A stretch of DNA of 64,000 nucleotides, from contig CM048846.1 in assembly GCA_026545225.1 (NCBI GenBank), positions 36,343,501-36,407,500 on the forward strand, written 5' to 3'. Below, one piece after another: positions 24,552 to 35,690 of the stretch. Source of the DNA: Cornus controversa. Lineage: Eukaryota > Streptophyta > Magnoliopsida > Cornales > Cornaceae. Each line of letters begins with the position of its first letter. The stretch's first letter is position 1. A program made the position numbers and the translations under genes. The notes under the pieces are model-generated. The model ran no database searches. It was not told the DNA's origin and saw nothing but the letters and a program-made list of their open reading frames with translations.

Positions 24552-24753
24552 ATAGTGTAGTTTATGAAACCCAACACTACAATCATATCCCTTATAAAAG
24601 TTCAGAGACCTCTCATGAACTTTTTCACTTTTAGATCCTCGGTAAGGATTACTTTCAGTGCAAAATGAGCCAAGGATGTGAACTTGGTCTTGTACTCCAT
24701 GGCTGTCTTGTTGTCTTGTTGCAACTCATAAAACTCCTACCTCAAACTATCGG
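24552..24753 (-). pseudogene. Ty3/gypsy gag scrap
   Basis: The minus-strand translation includes EFYELQQDNKTAMEYKTKFT followed by SLAHFA and KKFMRGL. This is the retrotransposon gag core of chromovirus-type elements. It is cut by the Tat LTR on the left and element A on the right, so it is the oldest layer here. Confidence 0.65.
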
Positions 24754-26235
24754 TGATCGGCGTTGAATGTTACACATTCTAGCCTCTTAATTTGCATATT
24801 TTATTATCTTAATGATTGATTATTTTGTGATTTTACTTCGTTTTAGTGTTTTGTGTATTTTCAGGGCCTTAATGATTATTTTAGTTAAAATCATAATTTT
24901 GGGCTTTTAAAGATGACATCCAAGAGGGTTAGATGAAGCTTACATCAAATGGATCCATTCAACTCTTTATTTCAATTCAAATCAGTCTAAGAGAATTACA
25001 GCTGCTTAAGGAGGTTATGGGCCTAAAGCCCAATTTTGTACTTAATACAGTTTTAATCCCATTTTGGAAAATGGACTAGAAGTGTTATTTTTGAGCCTGA
25101 AATAGACTGAATTCTCAAGTGGGTTGAACAAAATTTGATTCTGGACACTTTTGTATTTCACAAAAATTTTGTTAATCAAACTTCTAGTGGGTCAAATGTT
25201 GGGCCGAACGTCAGCAGAAAAATTCACCTATTTTGTGCTGCAGGAAAACCAAATTAATTCCTAATTGGATTAGGACTTTGGTGTATTCTCTTGGTGCATA
25301 AAGTGGTGAGTTGGAGTCTATTTTGAGAGAGTCTTAGAGATCTTTTTGGGCAGAATTGAAGACAAACTTTGCAAAGCTTTGGAGCAGAGAACCATTGAAG
25401 AATGAAGTCTTACGCGTAATTCATGAAGATGATGCCTTCTTCCTCGACCATTAAAGCTTCTTCTTCTACCATGAGTGACTAGTTCATTCACTAGGGTTTT
25501 GATGTAGCCCTAACTAATTATCAGTGGTTTGATTGTTTTAATTATTGGGGATCTTTATATACATGCATAGATTGTGTAATTTAGAGGATTCTTATTATAG
25601 AATTGAGCTATAAAAGTCTTATAAATTCAGTTTCAATGATTTCTTATCTTATCTTAGATATTTAGTTGTTATTATTGAACTCAATCTCTCTTATTTTATG
25701 TCATTATGAGAGTGATTATTAGACAATGGTAATCACTAAATATATCATTAAACACTTTGATGGAGTATGCCTAGAGAAGATGGACCATACTGCACCCTAG
25801 AGTAGAGTAGTTAGGTAGATGGCCCATGCCAATCGAAGATAGTTCATGACTTAGCCTTAATCATATGTTATCTTCTTGATGGATGAAGGTGAGCTTGTAG
25901 CCACCTACACCACTTATGCATGATGTAATTCCCCATAGTTAATTCAATTGGCTATTGATTGTGAAGTTAGTGGTGAAGTCAAATACCCTAGATTTATCTC
26001 ATATTTTCTATACTCTATATTTTCTTTGTTTTATTTTATTTGTTTCTTTAATTAGTTTAAATATAAAAATCAGAATTCTTTTTTATTAAAATTTAATTAG
26101 AATTAATTCTGTACCAACTCATTCAGACCATAATCCCTAAGGTTCGACACCCCTTTTGATAGCCTTATTCTGCAAGGAATTCATTCTATTGCGAAGTGTG
26201 GTAATTTTAATTGATACTCTCACAACACACGATTA
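24754..26235 (+). repeat. element A, 5' LTR
   Basis: Starts TGATCGGCGTTGAATGTTAC and ends ...CACACGATTA, 1,482 bp. It is collinear with the LTRs of B and C but carries many substitutions. Confidence 0.85.
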
Positions 26236-26240
26236 ATTTT

Positions 26241-26258
26241 TGGCACCGTTTCCGGGGA
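26241..26258 (+). other. element A primer-binding site, diverged
   Basis: TGGCACCGTTTCCGGGGA, which differs from the tRNA-Asp complement in B, C, D and F at two positions. It lies 5 nt after the LTR. Confidence 0.7.
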
Positions 26259-26381
26259 ATATCTATTTGATTGATTGGATTTTATTGAATTAAATTTAAT
26301 TGGATTTTTAGTTTAGGAAATTTTTATATTTTGTTTTTTAATTTTGTTTTTGTTTTCTTTCTAGGTACTTTTTTTTAATAT

Positions 26382-28071
26382 ATGCAAGGTCATCATTCTA
26401 TGGCTGATCCTTTGGTACCTGTTGATCTTGAGCCGGAATGTACTCTTAGACAATAGAGGAACATCCTTGTTGAAACTATTGTGCAAGAGGAAGAATTCAC
26501 TGAAGACATGGCAGAAGAAAGGAATAACAACATTGTTCCTAATGTTGCTGGAGAAATGGCTAGATTGCTCAAGGACTACTATGTTCCTGAGACATATACT
26601 TCACTAGCCGGGTTTTCAACTGTCCAATGTCATAGCACAAAATTATGAGATGAAGTCCAGCATTATTCAAATGTTACCATCCTATTTTGGGCTAACTCAA
26701 GAGGACCTTTACAAGCATCTAGATGAATTTTTTGAAGTGTGCTCAACTACTAAAATTTACAACTTTTCTAAAGATGCTTTCAAAATGAGACTTTTTCCAT
26801 TCTCCTTGAAGAACAGAACAAAGTATTGGTTCAATTCTCTATCGACGGGTTTTATCATAACTTAGACTCAAATGCAACATGAGTTTCTTAAGAAGTATTT
26901 TTCGATAAGGAAGACCAATCAGTTCAGACGTGCTTTCACTGGTTTCTCCCAACATAAGGGGGAATAATTTTATGAGACATGGGAAAGATTCAAGGATAGT
27001 TTTTGAATGTTTCCCTATCATTAGGTTTCTAAGTGCCAACTAGTGTAGAGTTTTCATGAAGGGCTTATAGAAGCCAATAGACAGATTGTTGATGCGTGTT
27101 GTGGAGGTACTTTTATGTTGAAGAGTGAAGAAGAGGCATGGACCTTATTTGAAAATCTTAGTCATAACTCTCTACAACATGTATCCTCTACTCATTCTAG
27201 CAGACCTACCACTATAAGAAAGATTGATGGGATTTATGAGGTTGGTGCTACAGAAGCTATGCTAACCAGTATTGATGTAATTGCACAGAAGGTAGCAACT
27301 ATTATGGTTGCCAATCAAGCTCATTTTACTTCAAATTCTTCATTTCTAGGCCCTTGTGAATTTTGCTCTAGTCTTATGTATAATGTGAACAATTGTCCTT
27401 CTGTCGGGCAAATTTCTGATCTTCAACATGAGCAAGTCCAAGCTGCATTCACTGGACTAATGAATCCTCCACGAGGAATACTTACAATCCAACATGGAGG
27501 AATCATCCTGGTTTTTTCAACAGTAACCAAGGGGCTGCAATGCAACCTACATATTAGCCTAGGAATTATTTACGTCAATAGCAGTTCCAAACACAAGTTC
27601 CTATGGCACAAAAAATTTTTGCTAGTGAAGACAAGTTGACACTTGCCCTAGCAAAGTTTGAGAAGCTCGATTCCATTACAGAGATAGTGCAAGCTACTAT
27701 AGCAACAGTGTAATCTACAGCTCAGCTAGTACACTCTCATTCTCAATCTATTGCCAAACTATAATTTCAGTTTGGATAGCTTGCTAATTCATTGAGTAAA
27801 AGAGAAAAAGGGAGGCTCTCTAGTCAACTAGTTGCTAATCTAAGAGGGATGCAAGCTTCCACTAGCAACCCACACCATGAGCAGGTTCAAGCCATTACCA
27901 CTTCGAGGAGTGGGAAAATAATTGATAACAAGGTGGGGGAAAAGAAAGAAGAAGAAAAAGTGACCACAAGTCCAAGTGCTGAAAATTTTTATGAGTCCAA
28001 GGCTTCTTTCTCACAACGTTTCCTAGAAGCAACTAAGTTGAGAAAGCAAGGGGACAAACTGCATGACATAA
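26382..28071 (+). pseudogene. Athila gag, broken (A)
   Basis: Pieces at 26422-28071 match the B gag. They include SSIIQMLPSYFGLTQEDLYK and the retrotransposon gag core around FEVCSTTKIYNFSKDAFKMR. Further on are the zinc knuckle CEFCSSLMYNVNNC (C-X2-C-X4-H-X4-C pattern, altered here) and the later linker ASTSNPHHEQVQ. Gag would form the particle shell. Several breaks are present. Confidence 0.8.
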
Positions 28072-29579
28072 TGATTCGTGTGTGAGTGTGACTCAAAAAG
28101 TATATCAATTAAAAATTTTCACACTTTGCAATAGAACGAATTCCTTGCAGAATAGGGCTATCGAAAGGGGTATCGTACCTCAGGGATTATGATAAGTTGG
28201 AATACGGAATTAATTTTAATTAAATTTATAAGAAAAGAATTCTGATTTTTAAACTAAATTAATTAAAAAGGTAAAATAAAATAAATCAAAGTAAACAAGA
28301 TAGTGAAGATCATATGAGAGAAATCTAGAGTGTTTGACTTCACCACTAACTCCACAATCAATGGTCAATTGAATCAACTATAGGGGAATTACATCATACA
28401 TAAGTGGTGTCGGTGGCTACAAGCTTACCTTCATCTATCAAGAAGATAACATATGATTAAGGCTAAGCCATGGACTATCTTCGATTGGCATGGGCCATCT
28501 GCCTAACTACTCTAATCTAAGGTGCAGTATGGTTTATCTTCTCTAGGCATAATCCATCAAAGCTCTTAACAATATATTCAGTGATTACCATTGTGTAATA
28601 ATCTCTCTCATAATCACAGAAAACAAGAGAGAGTAAGTTCAATAACAACAACTAAATATCTAAGACAAGATAAGAAATCATTGAGATTAAATTTACAAGA
28701 CTTTTATTGCTCAATTCTATAATAAGAATTCTTTGAATTACATAATCTATGCATGTATATAAAGGTCCCCAATAATTAAAACAATCAAACCATTGATGCT
28801 TTGTTAGGGCTACATCAAAACCCTAGTGGATGAACTAGCCGCTCATGGTAGAAGGAGAAGCTTCAACTGTTGAGGAAGAAGGCATCATCTTCATGAATTA
28901 GGCGTATGACTTCCTTCTCCAATGGCTCTGCAAATATGTTTCTATTCTCTTCTCAGCCCTCTCAGACTCTCCAATCTGTCTATGTTGTCTCCCAAACTCA
29001 GCCTCTTATTCTTCACTTTCTTCCCCAAGAGAATACACCAAAGTCCTAATCCAATTAGGAATAAATTAGGGTTTCCCGCAGCAGTAATCAGGTGGGTTTT
29101 TCCTGCTGACTTCGGCCCAACTTTTGACCCACTAGAAGTCCGATTTACGGAATTTTCGTGAAATACAAAAGTGTGCAGAATCAAATGTCGTTGAACCTTA
29201 TGCCACAATAATGTCGATTTGAGGCTCGAAAATAAGACTTCTTGTCCGTTTTCCAAAACAGGATTAAGACTGTATTATGCGCAGATTTGGGCTTCAGGCC
29301 CGAAACCTTCTTAAGCAGCTGTAATTCTCTTGGACCTCTTCCTTGGGCTGATTTGTGTTGAAATAAATGGTGGAATGGATCTCATTGATGTAGGCTTCAT
29401 TTAACCATCTTGCATGTAATCTTTAAAAGCCCAAAATCACGGTTTTAACTGAAATAATCATTAAGGCCCTGAAAATACAGAAAACACTAAAACAAAGTAA
29501 AATCACAAAATAATCTATCACCAAGAGAATAAAATACATAAGTTAAGAGGCTAGAATGCGTAACATTCAACGCCGATCA
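28072..29579 (-). repeat. element B, 3' LTR
   Basis: Minus strand TGATCGGCGTTGAATG to ...CACACGAATCA, 1,508 bp, preceded on that strand by the polypurine tract. Its outer edge abuts the gag of A. Confidence 0.85.
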
Positions 29580-29592
29580 CACCCCCAAACTT
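29580..29592 (-). other. element B polypurine tract
   Basis: Minus strand AAGTTTGGGGGTG touching the LTR start TGATCGG. Confidence 0.8.
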
Positions 29593-29677
29593 ACATATTG
29601 CTAGTCCCTTAGCAATACAATAAAAAAACTAAAACAAAGGAAACTAACAAATACTAACTAAACTACCCAAACTCCAC

Positions 29678-29793
29678 TTTCGTGGGAGAAACGATTGCAT
29701 TTAGCATATGCAACAAGCCTTTAAACCCCTAGGTTCCCCCTAGTGGACGAGTATAGTCTCGTGAGGGTTTCGAGAAATGTTACCCACAAACAT
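29678..29793 (-). other. conserved two-hairpin block (B)
   Basis: TTGCAT/ATGCAA at 29695-29713 and ACGAG/CTCGT at 29747-29762 with loop TATAGT. The flanks CTTTCGTGGGAGA and GTTACCCACAAACAT are also shared with D and F. Confidence 0.6.
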
Positions 29794-30135
29794 TCAAAAT
29801 TCTGTTCCAACATTAATTCAAGAAGAAGATTACAATATATAGTTACAAACTTGCATTCAAGAATAATTTCAAATTTCTAAATTCCATCATTCAAATCAAT
29901 GGTCTCCACACATAATTCACATCAACATATCTCAAAATAATCAACTCTAGTCTCCTCGTGTAAAGTGAACTAGCAGTCCTCTCATGTAGCATAACTCAGC
30001 TCTGAATATATTAAGGCACATACCCCTTCAACTCACTAACTCCCCTTATTGAAATCATACTTCCAAACATGAATACATGACTTTTTCATTTTTTTTTTCA
30101 TTCTTTTTTTTTTTCATTGCTTTATTGGTTGTTCA

Positions 30136-30275
30136 ATGTCTTGATTTATTAAGCTTTTTGAAAGATCCATGTAGCAAGCTTTCAGTCAGTGACTCCCAAA
30201 CCAGATGGCTTTAGGGCACTAGGCTTGAAGATACCCTGAAGACCTAATTACTCGAATCAGTCAGGCTACAAATCA
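30136..30275 (-). repeat. single copy of the block duplicated in D and F
   Basis: Matches the 160-bp unit of D and F through GACTCCCAAACCAGATGGCT and TTAGGGCAC.AGG. B has only one copy, and the bounding TTATTAGG/CCTAATAA pair is imperfect here. The single copy is therefore probably ancestral. Confidence 0.6.
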
Positions 30276-30860
30276 AGACAACCAATGCTCATTTTTCTCA
30301 CCCTTTCACTTTTGACGTGAACACACCGTGCTTCCTGAGGCATAGAGGCCCGGTTACTCATGAAAAGGATCAAATTGATTTGCTTATTCATCACATTTTT
30401 TTCTTCTTTTCTTTCTTTTTCATTGAAGTCAAGTAAAACACGTCTTTGGTACTCATTCTCAAGAGATACTAATTAATATCAAGCATATGTAAGTCAATAA
30501 CTCAAAACCAAAGTTTATACCTCACAAAATTATGCTAGTGTGTTTGTGCATGTAAGGAAACTAAAACTAATTACCCCAAAACATGTTATTGCAAACCATG
30601 ATTAAAACCACTTAATTTAAACCACAGTTTCCAAAAATTTAAAACATACTCAAAAATTGCAAGTTAAGCACCTACATAAGGTATTAATCCCTTGAATAAT
30701 GTCAAAACATTCTATCTAAAAACAAAACAAAAGAAAATAATAAAAAACTAAGAAAATAAAATAAAATAAAATCCTAATACAAAAAGAATTTCACACAAAT
30801 TTCCCCCCATATTGCATTAAAGCACAAAAATAGGCATCGCCTCACCCCCAAACTTAAACT

Positions 30861-30880
30861 GTACATTGTCCTCAATGTAC
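30861..30880 (-). other. hairpin upstream of an internal G-tract (B)
   Basis: GTACATTG and CAATGTAC form an 8-bp perfect stem around TCCT on the plus strand (AGGA on the element strand). On the element strand the next tract is TTTAAGTTTGGGGG. Confidence 0.7.
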
Positions 30881-31165
30881 ACCCAATTAAAGCATAGAGA
30901 AGAATAAGAACGATGTTACCAGAAATTCGGAGTAGTGAAAAGAAAATAGAGTACATCACTAGCATGAAAGCAATGAAAGCACTCCCCCAAACTTGGATGT
31001 CCGTCAAAACAAACCACTATACCCCAAAGATCAAGTGAAAATAAATATGAAAATAAAATATTTTTTCATTTTTCATCATTTTTTTTATAATAATAAAAAT
31101 CTAACTACAAAAAGAAAAATAAATACTAAAAATAAAATAAAATACAAAAGATGATTACCTTCCTG

Positions 31166-32388
31166 TCAATGGTGTGGTGGTGACTGAGCATCCGGATCCA
31201 AGTTTGCTTGACGCATCAGTGCACGCATCATCCTCCTCATTTCTAGTTGCTCTTGGCGAGTGTCACGGAAGTGATCCGCCATCTCTGTTCTCATTGCTCC
31301 AAACTGTGTGGAGACCTCTGTCTGTAGGGTGCCAAACTGGGCTGTCAACCCAGCAATCTGCCCTTCTAAATATTGATAATCATGGCCACCAGCCTGTGCA
31401 TGCACCTCCTCTTCCTCTACCTCCATCTCCTCTGGATCTTCCACCGGTGGTGGTATATCGACATGCTCTCCTCCCTGGGCCAACCGAGATACCTCACCAG
31501 GCGCCGCTATGACTCTCTGGTGCATATGTGATCGACTCAAGTTCCAGTCATGCGTGCCATAATGAAGATCACGTGGAAAGGCAAGCTCGTCCTCATGGAC
31601 TGCATACCCTTGTGCCACAAGCAACTGGTGAATAATGGTAGGGAATGGAAACTCCCAGTCACTTGCACTGTCTGGTGCCTTGGCTACAACCTTGGAGTAG
31701 AACTTCTCCATCTGGCCCTAGACAATCTGTGGGAATGACAGCCAATGCCCAAAATGTATGGCATATAAGGCTCTGAGGAACTCTTGACGTCTTTCAGTTT
31801 TATGTCCAATTGGACATACATTCTTGAGTAAAACAGCGTCAAGGAACCATAAATGATTTGGCATTGAAGACTTGGAAGCTGCATTCCTTTTCGGCCTGAA
31901 AATTGGTTGGCACACAAACGTGCAACCACATTGCCCACTGACAAGTCGTCGGGTAGAGGAGTATAGATATGAGATAAATCATTTGGGCACTCATGAGGAC
32001 AACCCATGGCAATGGCAATGGATGACATGTCCACTCGAACTATTGTTCCATCTACGGAAGAAGTAAGCACATCCCGCTCATCAGGTGTCGGCATTAAGTT
32101 CTGATAAAATACCTTGACAAGCCTCGGGTAAATAGTAGATGAAAGTGGAACAAAAATGGATGCTGACCGACAACGACGGATGTCAGAAATCCCCCATTGT
32201 GTCTCGGGAAACATACCATAAAGTTCGGCTATGTCAAACGTGGTTTCGAAATTCAACGCCCTTGGATGCCATCTCTCTTGAATACCTTCTCGGCGAGATC
32301 GTGAAGAACCTATGGTCGGATCATGCCTCGCTCGGCGAGGATTATGTGAACTTGAAGCACCTTGGTGACTTGCTCTCTTTGGTGTCAT
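31166..32388 (-). pseudogene. Athila post-integrase ORF (B)
   Basis: Two overlapping pieces, 31684-32388 and 31166-31711. The N-terminal part is basic and Ser-rich (MTPKRASHQGASSSHNPRRA). The middle has YPRLVKVFYQNLMPTPDERD and TSSVDGTIVRVD, as in E. The C-terminal part is acidic (EDPEEMEVEEEEVHAQ) and then coiled-coil-like (GAMRTEMADHFRDTRQEQLE). This is the 'putative plant transposon protein' class of Athila-type elements. Its function is unknown; an envelope-like origin has been proposed for some relatives, but no signal peptide or clear membrane span is visible here. It carries about one break. Confidence 0.75.
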
Positions 32389-32837
32389 AGAAGTAGAAAA
32401 AGTGTGGTTGAGGAATTAAATCGAACACTTGGTGTGCACAATTAACTTGTACCCTTCAACCTCCTCTTTTCGGCAATTTTTCCACCCAAATCGAACAAAT
32501 GAATGCACCAAATTGATCCCCCAAACTTGGTCTTCAAAAGCCCTCAAAAAGATTTGAACAATTTCTTCAAAGAAAAACTTCACTTACTTTGATATTGAAC
32601 TTGAAAAAGTGAGAGCTTCCTTTGAGAACTAGTGATTTTTGATCCAATTTGATGTTGAAGTTGATGATGATCAATGTTGAATTCTTGTTTAATACTCACT
32701 AATTGAAGAAATTAGTTTTTCGGATGATGTAGGACTTGAATTGGAGTTCAAAGAGGCTTAGGATGCATGGAGTAGCTTTAAACTTGGAGAAGGAGTCTTT
32801 ATATAGAAGATGGTCTCGGCCAACCCAAAAATTGCCT

Positions 32838-32950
32838 TGGGCGATCGATCCCCCCAAGGATGGGCGATCGATCGTCCACCTGATGGTGGTGATCTTCAAG
32901 AAATAACATGGGGCGATCGATCCCCCTTGGCTGGGGCGATCGATCCCCCC
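32838..32950. repeat. GGGCGATCGATC repeats in the B spacer
   Basis: Four copies start at 32839, 32862, 32911 and about 32934, each holding the palindrome CGATCG or GATCGATC. They sit between the integrase end and the post-integrase ORF. A perfect 16-bp version is at 56900-56915. Confidence 0.85.
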
Positions 32951-33277
32951 CCTGGATGCCTGTTGGACCCTCCATCGCCCAAGGTCGACCGAGACTTGAT
33001 ATTTTTGAGTCTCCATCGCCCAAGGTCAACCGAGAACATTATTTTTCACCCGTCTTGAGTCCGAATACCTTGGTACACCTCTTGGCATCCTCCGGAAGCA
33101 ACTTATACATCAAAAACTCAAAGACAAAACATTAAAACGCAACTAGAATTGAAGAAAAACCTAAGAAAACTAAAACTAAAAATTAAAATTAAAGAAAACT
33201 AAAAGAAATAAAGTAGAGAAATACATATAGAACCTACAATTTAACGTCCGTAGGAGACGATTGACTCTCCGAAGGGA

Positions 33278-34538
33278 TTAAGTCGGATAGACGGGATCCG
33301 TCAAGTCGACGGACTCTACGTCTCTTCTTGGCAAACATTCTTCCGCACAATGCTTCAACCTTTGGCCATTAACTTTCATCAAAGTATTATCTCGAAAGCT
33401 TCGAATCTCCACGGCACCATGAGGAAAAACCAAAATCACTTGGAATGGTCCATCCCACCTTGAACGCAATTTTCCGGGAAACAACCGAAGCTTGGAATTG
33501 AAGAGCCACACTTTATCACCTGGAGAGAAGGACTTTCGTGAGATATGTCGATCATGAAATGCTTTCGTCCTCTCTTTGTAAATTCGTGAACTTTCATAAG
33601 CATCACGTCTAAACTCTTCTAATTCGTTCAATTGCAACTTCCTCTCTTCCCCAGCTCTTTTTGCATCGAAATTGAATTTTTGAATTGCCTAGAGTGCCTT
33701 GTGCTCTATCTCTACTGGAAGATGACATGCTTTCCCATACACCAACCGATATGGTGACATACCGATAGGAGTCTTGTAAGCAGTCCGATATGCCCATAGT
33801 GCTTCACTCAGTCGCAATGACCAATCTCTTCTATCCGGTCTCACTGTCTTCTCGAGAACATGCTTAATTTCTCGATTGGACAGCTCTACTTGCCCACTTG
33901 TCTGAGGATGATAAGGCGTCGCCACCTTATGTGTCACTGAATATTTAGCAAGCAAACCTCTCAAGAATTTATTGCAAAAAATGAGTACCACCATCACTGA
34001 TCAAGGCTCGAGGAATTCCAAATCGACTCAGAATATTCTCATGCATGAATTTGATTACCACTTTGTGATCATTGGTTCGAGTTGCAATGGCCTCCACCCA
34101 CTTGGAGACATAATCCACTCCAACCAGAATGTATTCGTAGCCAAAAGAAGGTGGAAAAGGTCCCATAAAATCAATTCCCCAAACATCAAAAATCTCCACC
34201 ACCAGAATGGGGCTCATTGGCATCATATCACGCCTTGACATTGAACCCAATCTTTGACAACGATCACAAGTCTTACAGAAAATATATGCATCATGAAACA
34301 GAGAAGGCCAAAAGAATCCACATTGAAGTACCTTTGCTGCTGTCTTCCTTGCGCTGAAGTGGCCTCCACATGCCAATGAATGGCAGAACTTGAGAATATC
34401 TTGAAACTCATGGTCTGGGACACATCGCCGAATAATCTGATCTGGACAATATTTAAATAACTCTGGATCCTCCCAAAAGTAATGATGAACTTTAGAGAAG
34501 AATCGATCACGTTCTCGCTTGGTCCAGTCTCTTGGCAC
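33278..34538 (-). pseudogene. Athila integrase (B), broken
   Basis: The order on the minus strand is: zinc-binding region with H..H and [11 protein letters not shown], the core with [14 protein letters not shown] and [47 protein letters not shown], then the SH3-like part ([33 protein letters not shown]). These are the standard integrase parts of the Athila lineage. It carries a few breaks. The end of protease lies a short distance upstream. Confidence 0.85.
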
Positions 34539-34651
34539 TTTTCCCGTGGTTTAATAGTTCACAATATCTGCATACCATGGTGTGGAGTTGTCGGACACTC
34601 CAAACATTTGCTCCCTCTGAAGTGTTTTGGAAAGTGTAGTGCATACAGAAG

Positions 34652-35551
34652 TTACCACCATGGTAGAAATTTGATTTCAAACACCTTCTTTTCCTTCTGT
34701 TCTTCTTGCACCCTTATTTCATTTGTAGATTCACTCACATCTTTAGAGTCCATGAAGAAAACATCAGTCTGATCTGGAGGATTCTCAACAGCTTTGAAAA
34801 TATTAAGTTTAACTTTCATGTTGCCAAATGAAATATCCATGATCCCTGACCTACAATTTATGCAAGCATCAGCTGTAGCTAAGAAAGGTCGACTAAGGAT
34901 CACTGGAATGTGCCTCTTCGGATTGTGAACCGGCTCAGTGTCAAGTACAATGAAATCAACTGGAAAGTAGAACTTGTCCACTTTAATGAGCACATCTTCT
35001 ATAATTCCTCAGGGTTGCTTTGTTGATCTATCTGCAAATTGTAATACCATCGAGGTAGGCTTCAATTCTCCCAAGCCCAATTGTAAGTAGACTGAATAGG
35101 GTAGCAAATTCACACTTGCACCCAAATCAAGAAGAGCTTTATCCACATGGTGCTCCCCAATAATGTATGAGATAGTTGGAGCACCAGGATCTTTGTACTT
35201 GGGAGGAGTACACTGCTGAATTATTGAACTTACTTGTTGTGGCAGCATCACTTTATTTGGCACACGACTTTTAGAACGCCTTTTCTGAGTGCACAAGTCC
35301 TTCAAAAATTTTGCATAAGGAGGAATTTGCTTGATGGCATCAAGGAGTGGCAAATTAATCTTCACTTGGCGAAATACCTCCATCATGTCATGCAGCTTGT
35401 CCCCTTGCTTTTCCAATTTAGATGCTTCTAGGAAACATTGTGGGAAAGGAGCCTTAGGCTCATAAGAAATTTCAGCACTTGGACTTGTGGTCACTTTTTC
35501 TTCTTCTTTCTTCTCACCCACCTTATTGTCAATTACTTTTCCACTTCTCAA
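34652..35551 (-). pseudogene. Athila gag end and aspartic protease (B), broken
   Basis: The first part (35009-35551) has the gag tail KQGDKLHDMMEVFRQVKINL and LLDAIKQIPPYAKFLKDLC, then the protease segment ALLDLGASVNLLPYSVYLQL with the DxGA-type site of retroviral aspartic proteases. The second part (34652-34993) has VDFIVLDTE and HIPVILSRPFLATADACINC, the usual protease end. Protease would cut the polyprotein during particle maturation. A few breaks are present. Confidence 0.8.
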
Positions 35552-35690
35552 AGTGCTAATGGCTTGAACTTGCTCATGGTGTGGGTTACTCGTGGAGGAT
35601 TCATTGGTCCAGTGAAAGTAGCTTGAACTTGCTCATGTTGAATATCAAAAAATTGCCCCACCGAAGGACAATTGCTCACATTATGCATAG
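35548..35690 (-). pseudogene. B gag, part left of array F
   Basis: Starts exactly at the F boundary with the second half of the zinc knuckle (NVSNCPSVGQF) and the linker DIQHEQVQATF. F has split the knuckle coding region; the first half lies at 54137 and beyond. Confidence 0.8.
35686..35690. repeat. target-site duplication, left side of array F
   Basis: CATAG, identical to 54137-54141. These are the only such repeats around the 18.4-kb block; no host bases separate the internal units. Confidence 0.85.

Larger units (their letters stand above)
24754..28071 (+). mobile_element. element A: Athila 5' part (LTR, primer site, gag)
   Basis: 5' LTR 24754-26235, primer site 26241-26258, leader, then gag up to 28071, where the LTR of element B begins in opposite orientation. 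No pol is seen beyond. It belongs to the same family as B and C: the gag start is nearly the same protein. It is broken, with several breaks, and looks older than C. Confidence 0.8.
29593..31165 (-). other. element B 3' untranslated region
   Basis: About 1.6 kb between the post-integrase ORF and the polypurine tract. It holds three conserved blocks, described at 29678, 30136 and 30861, and two further AAGTTTGGGGG tracts near 30847 and 30985. No ORF is supported. Much of it aligns with the non-coding internal parts of D and F. Confidence 0.65.
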
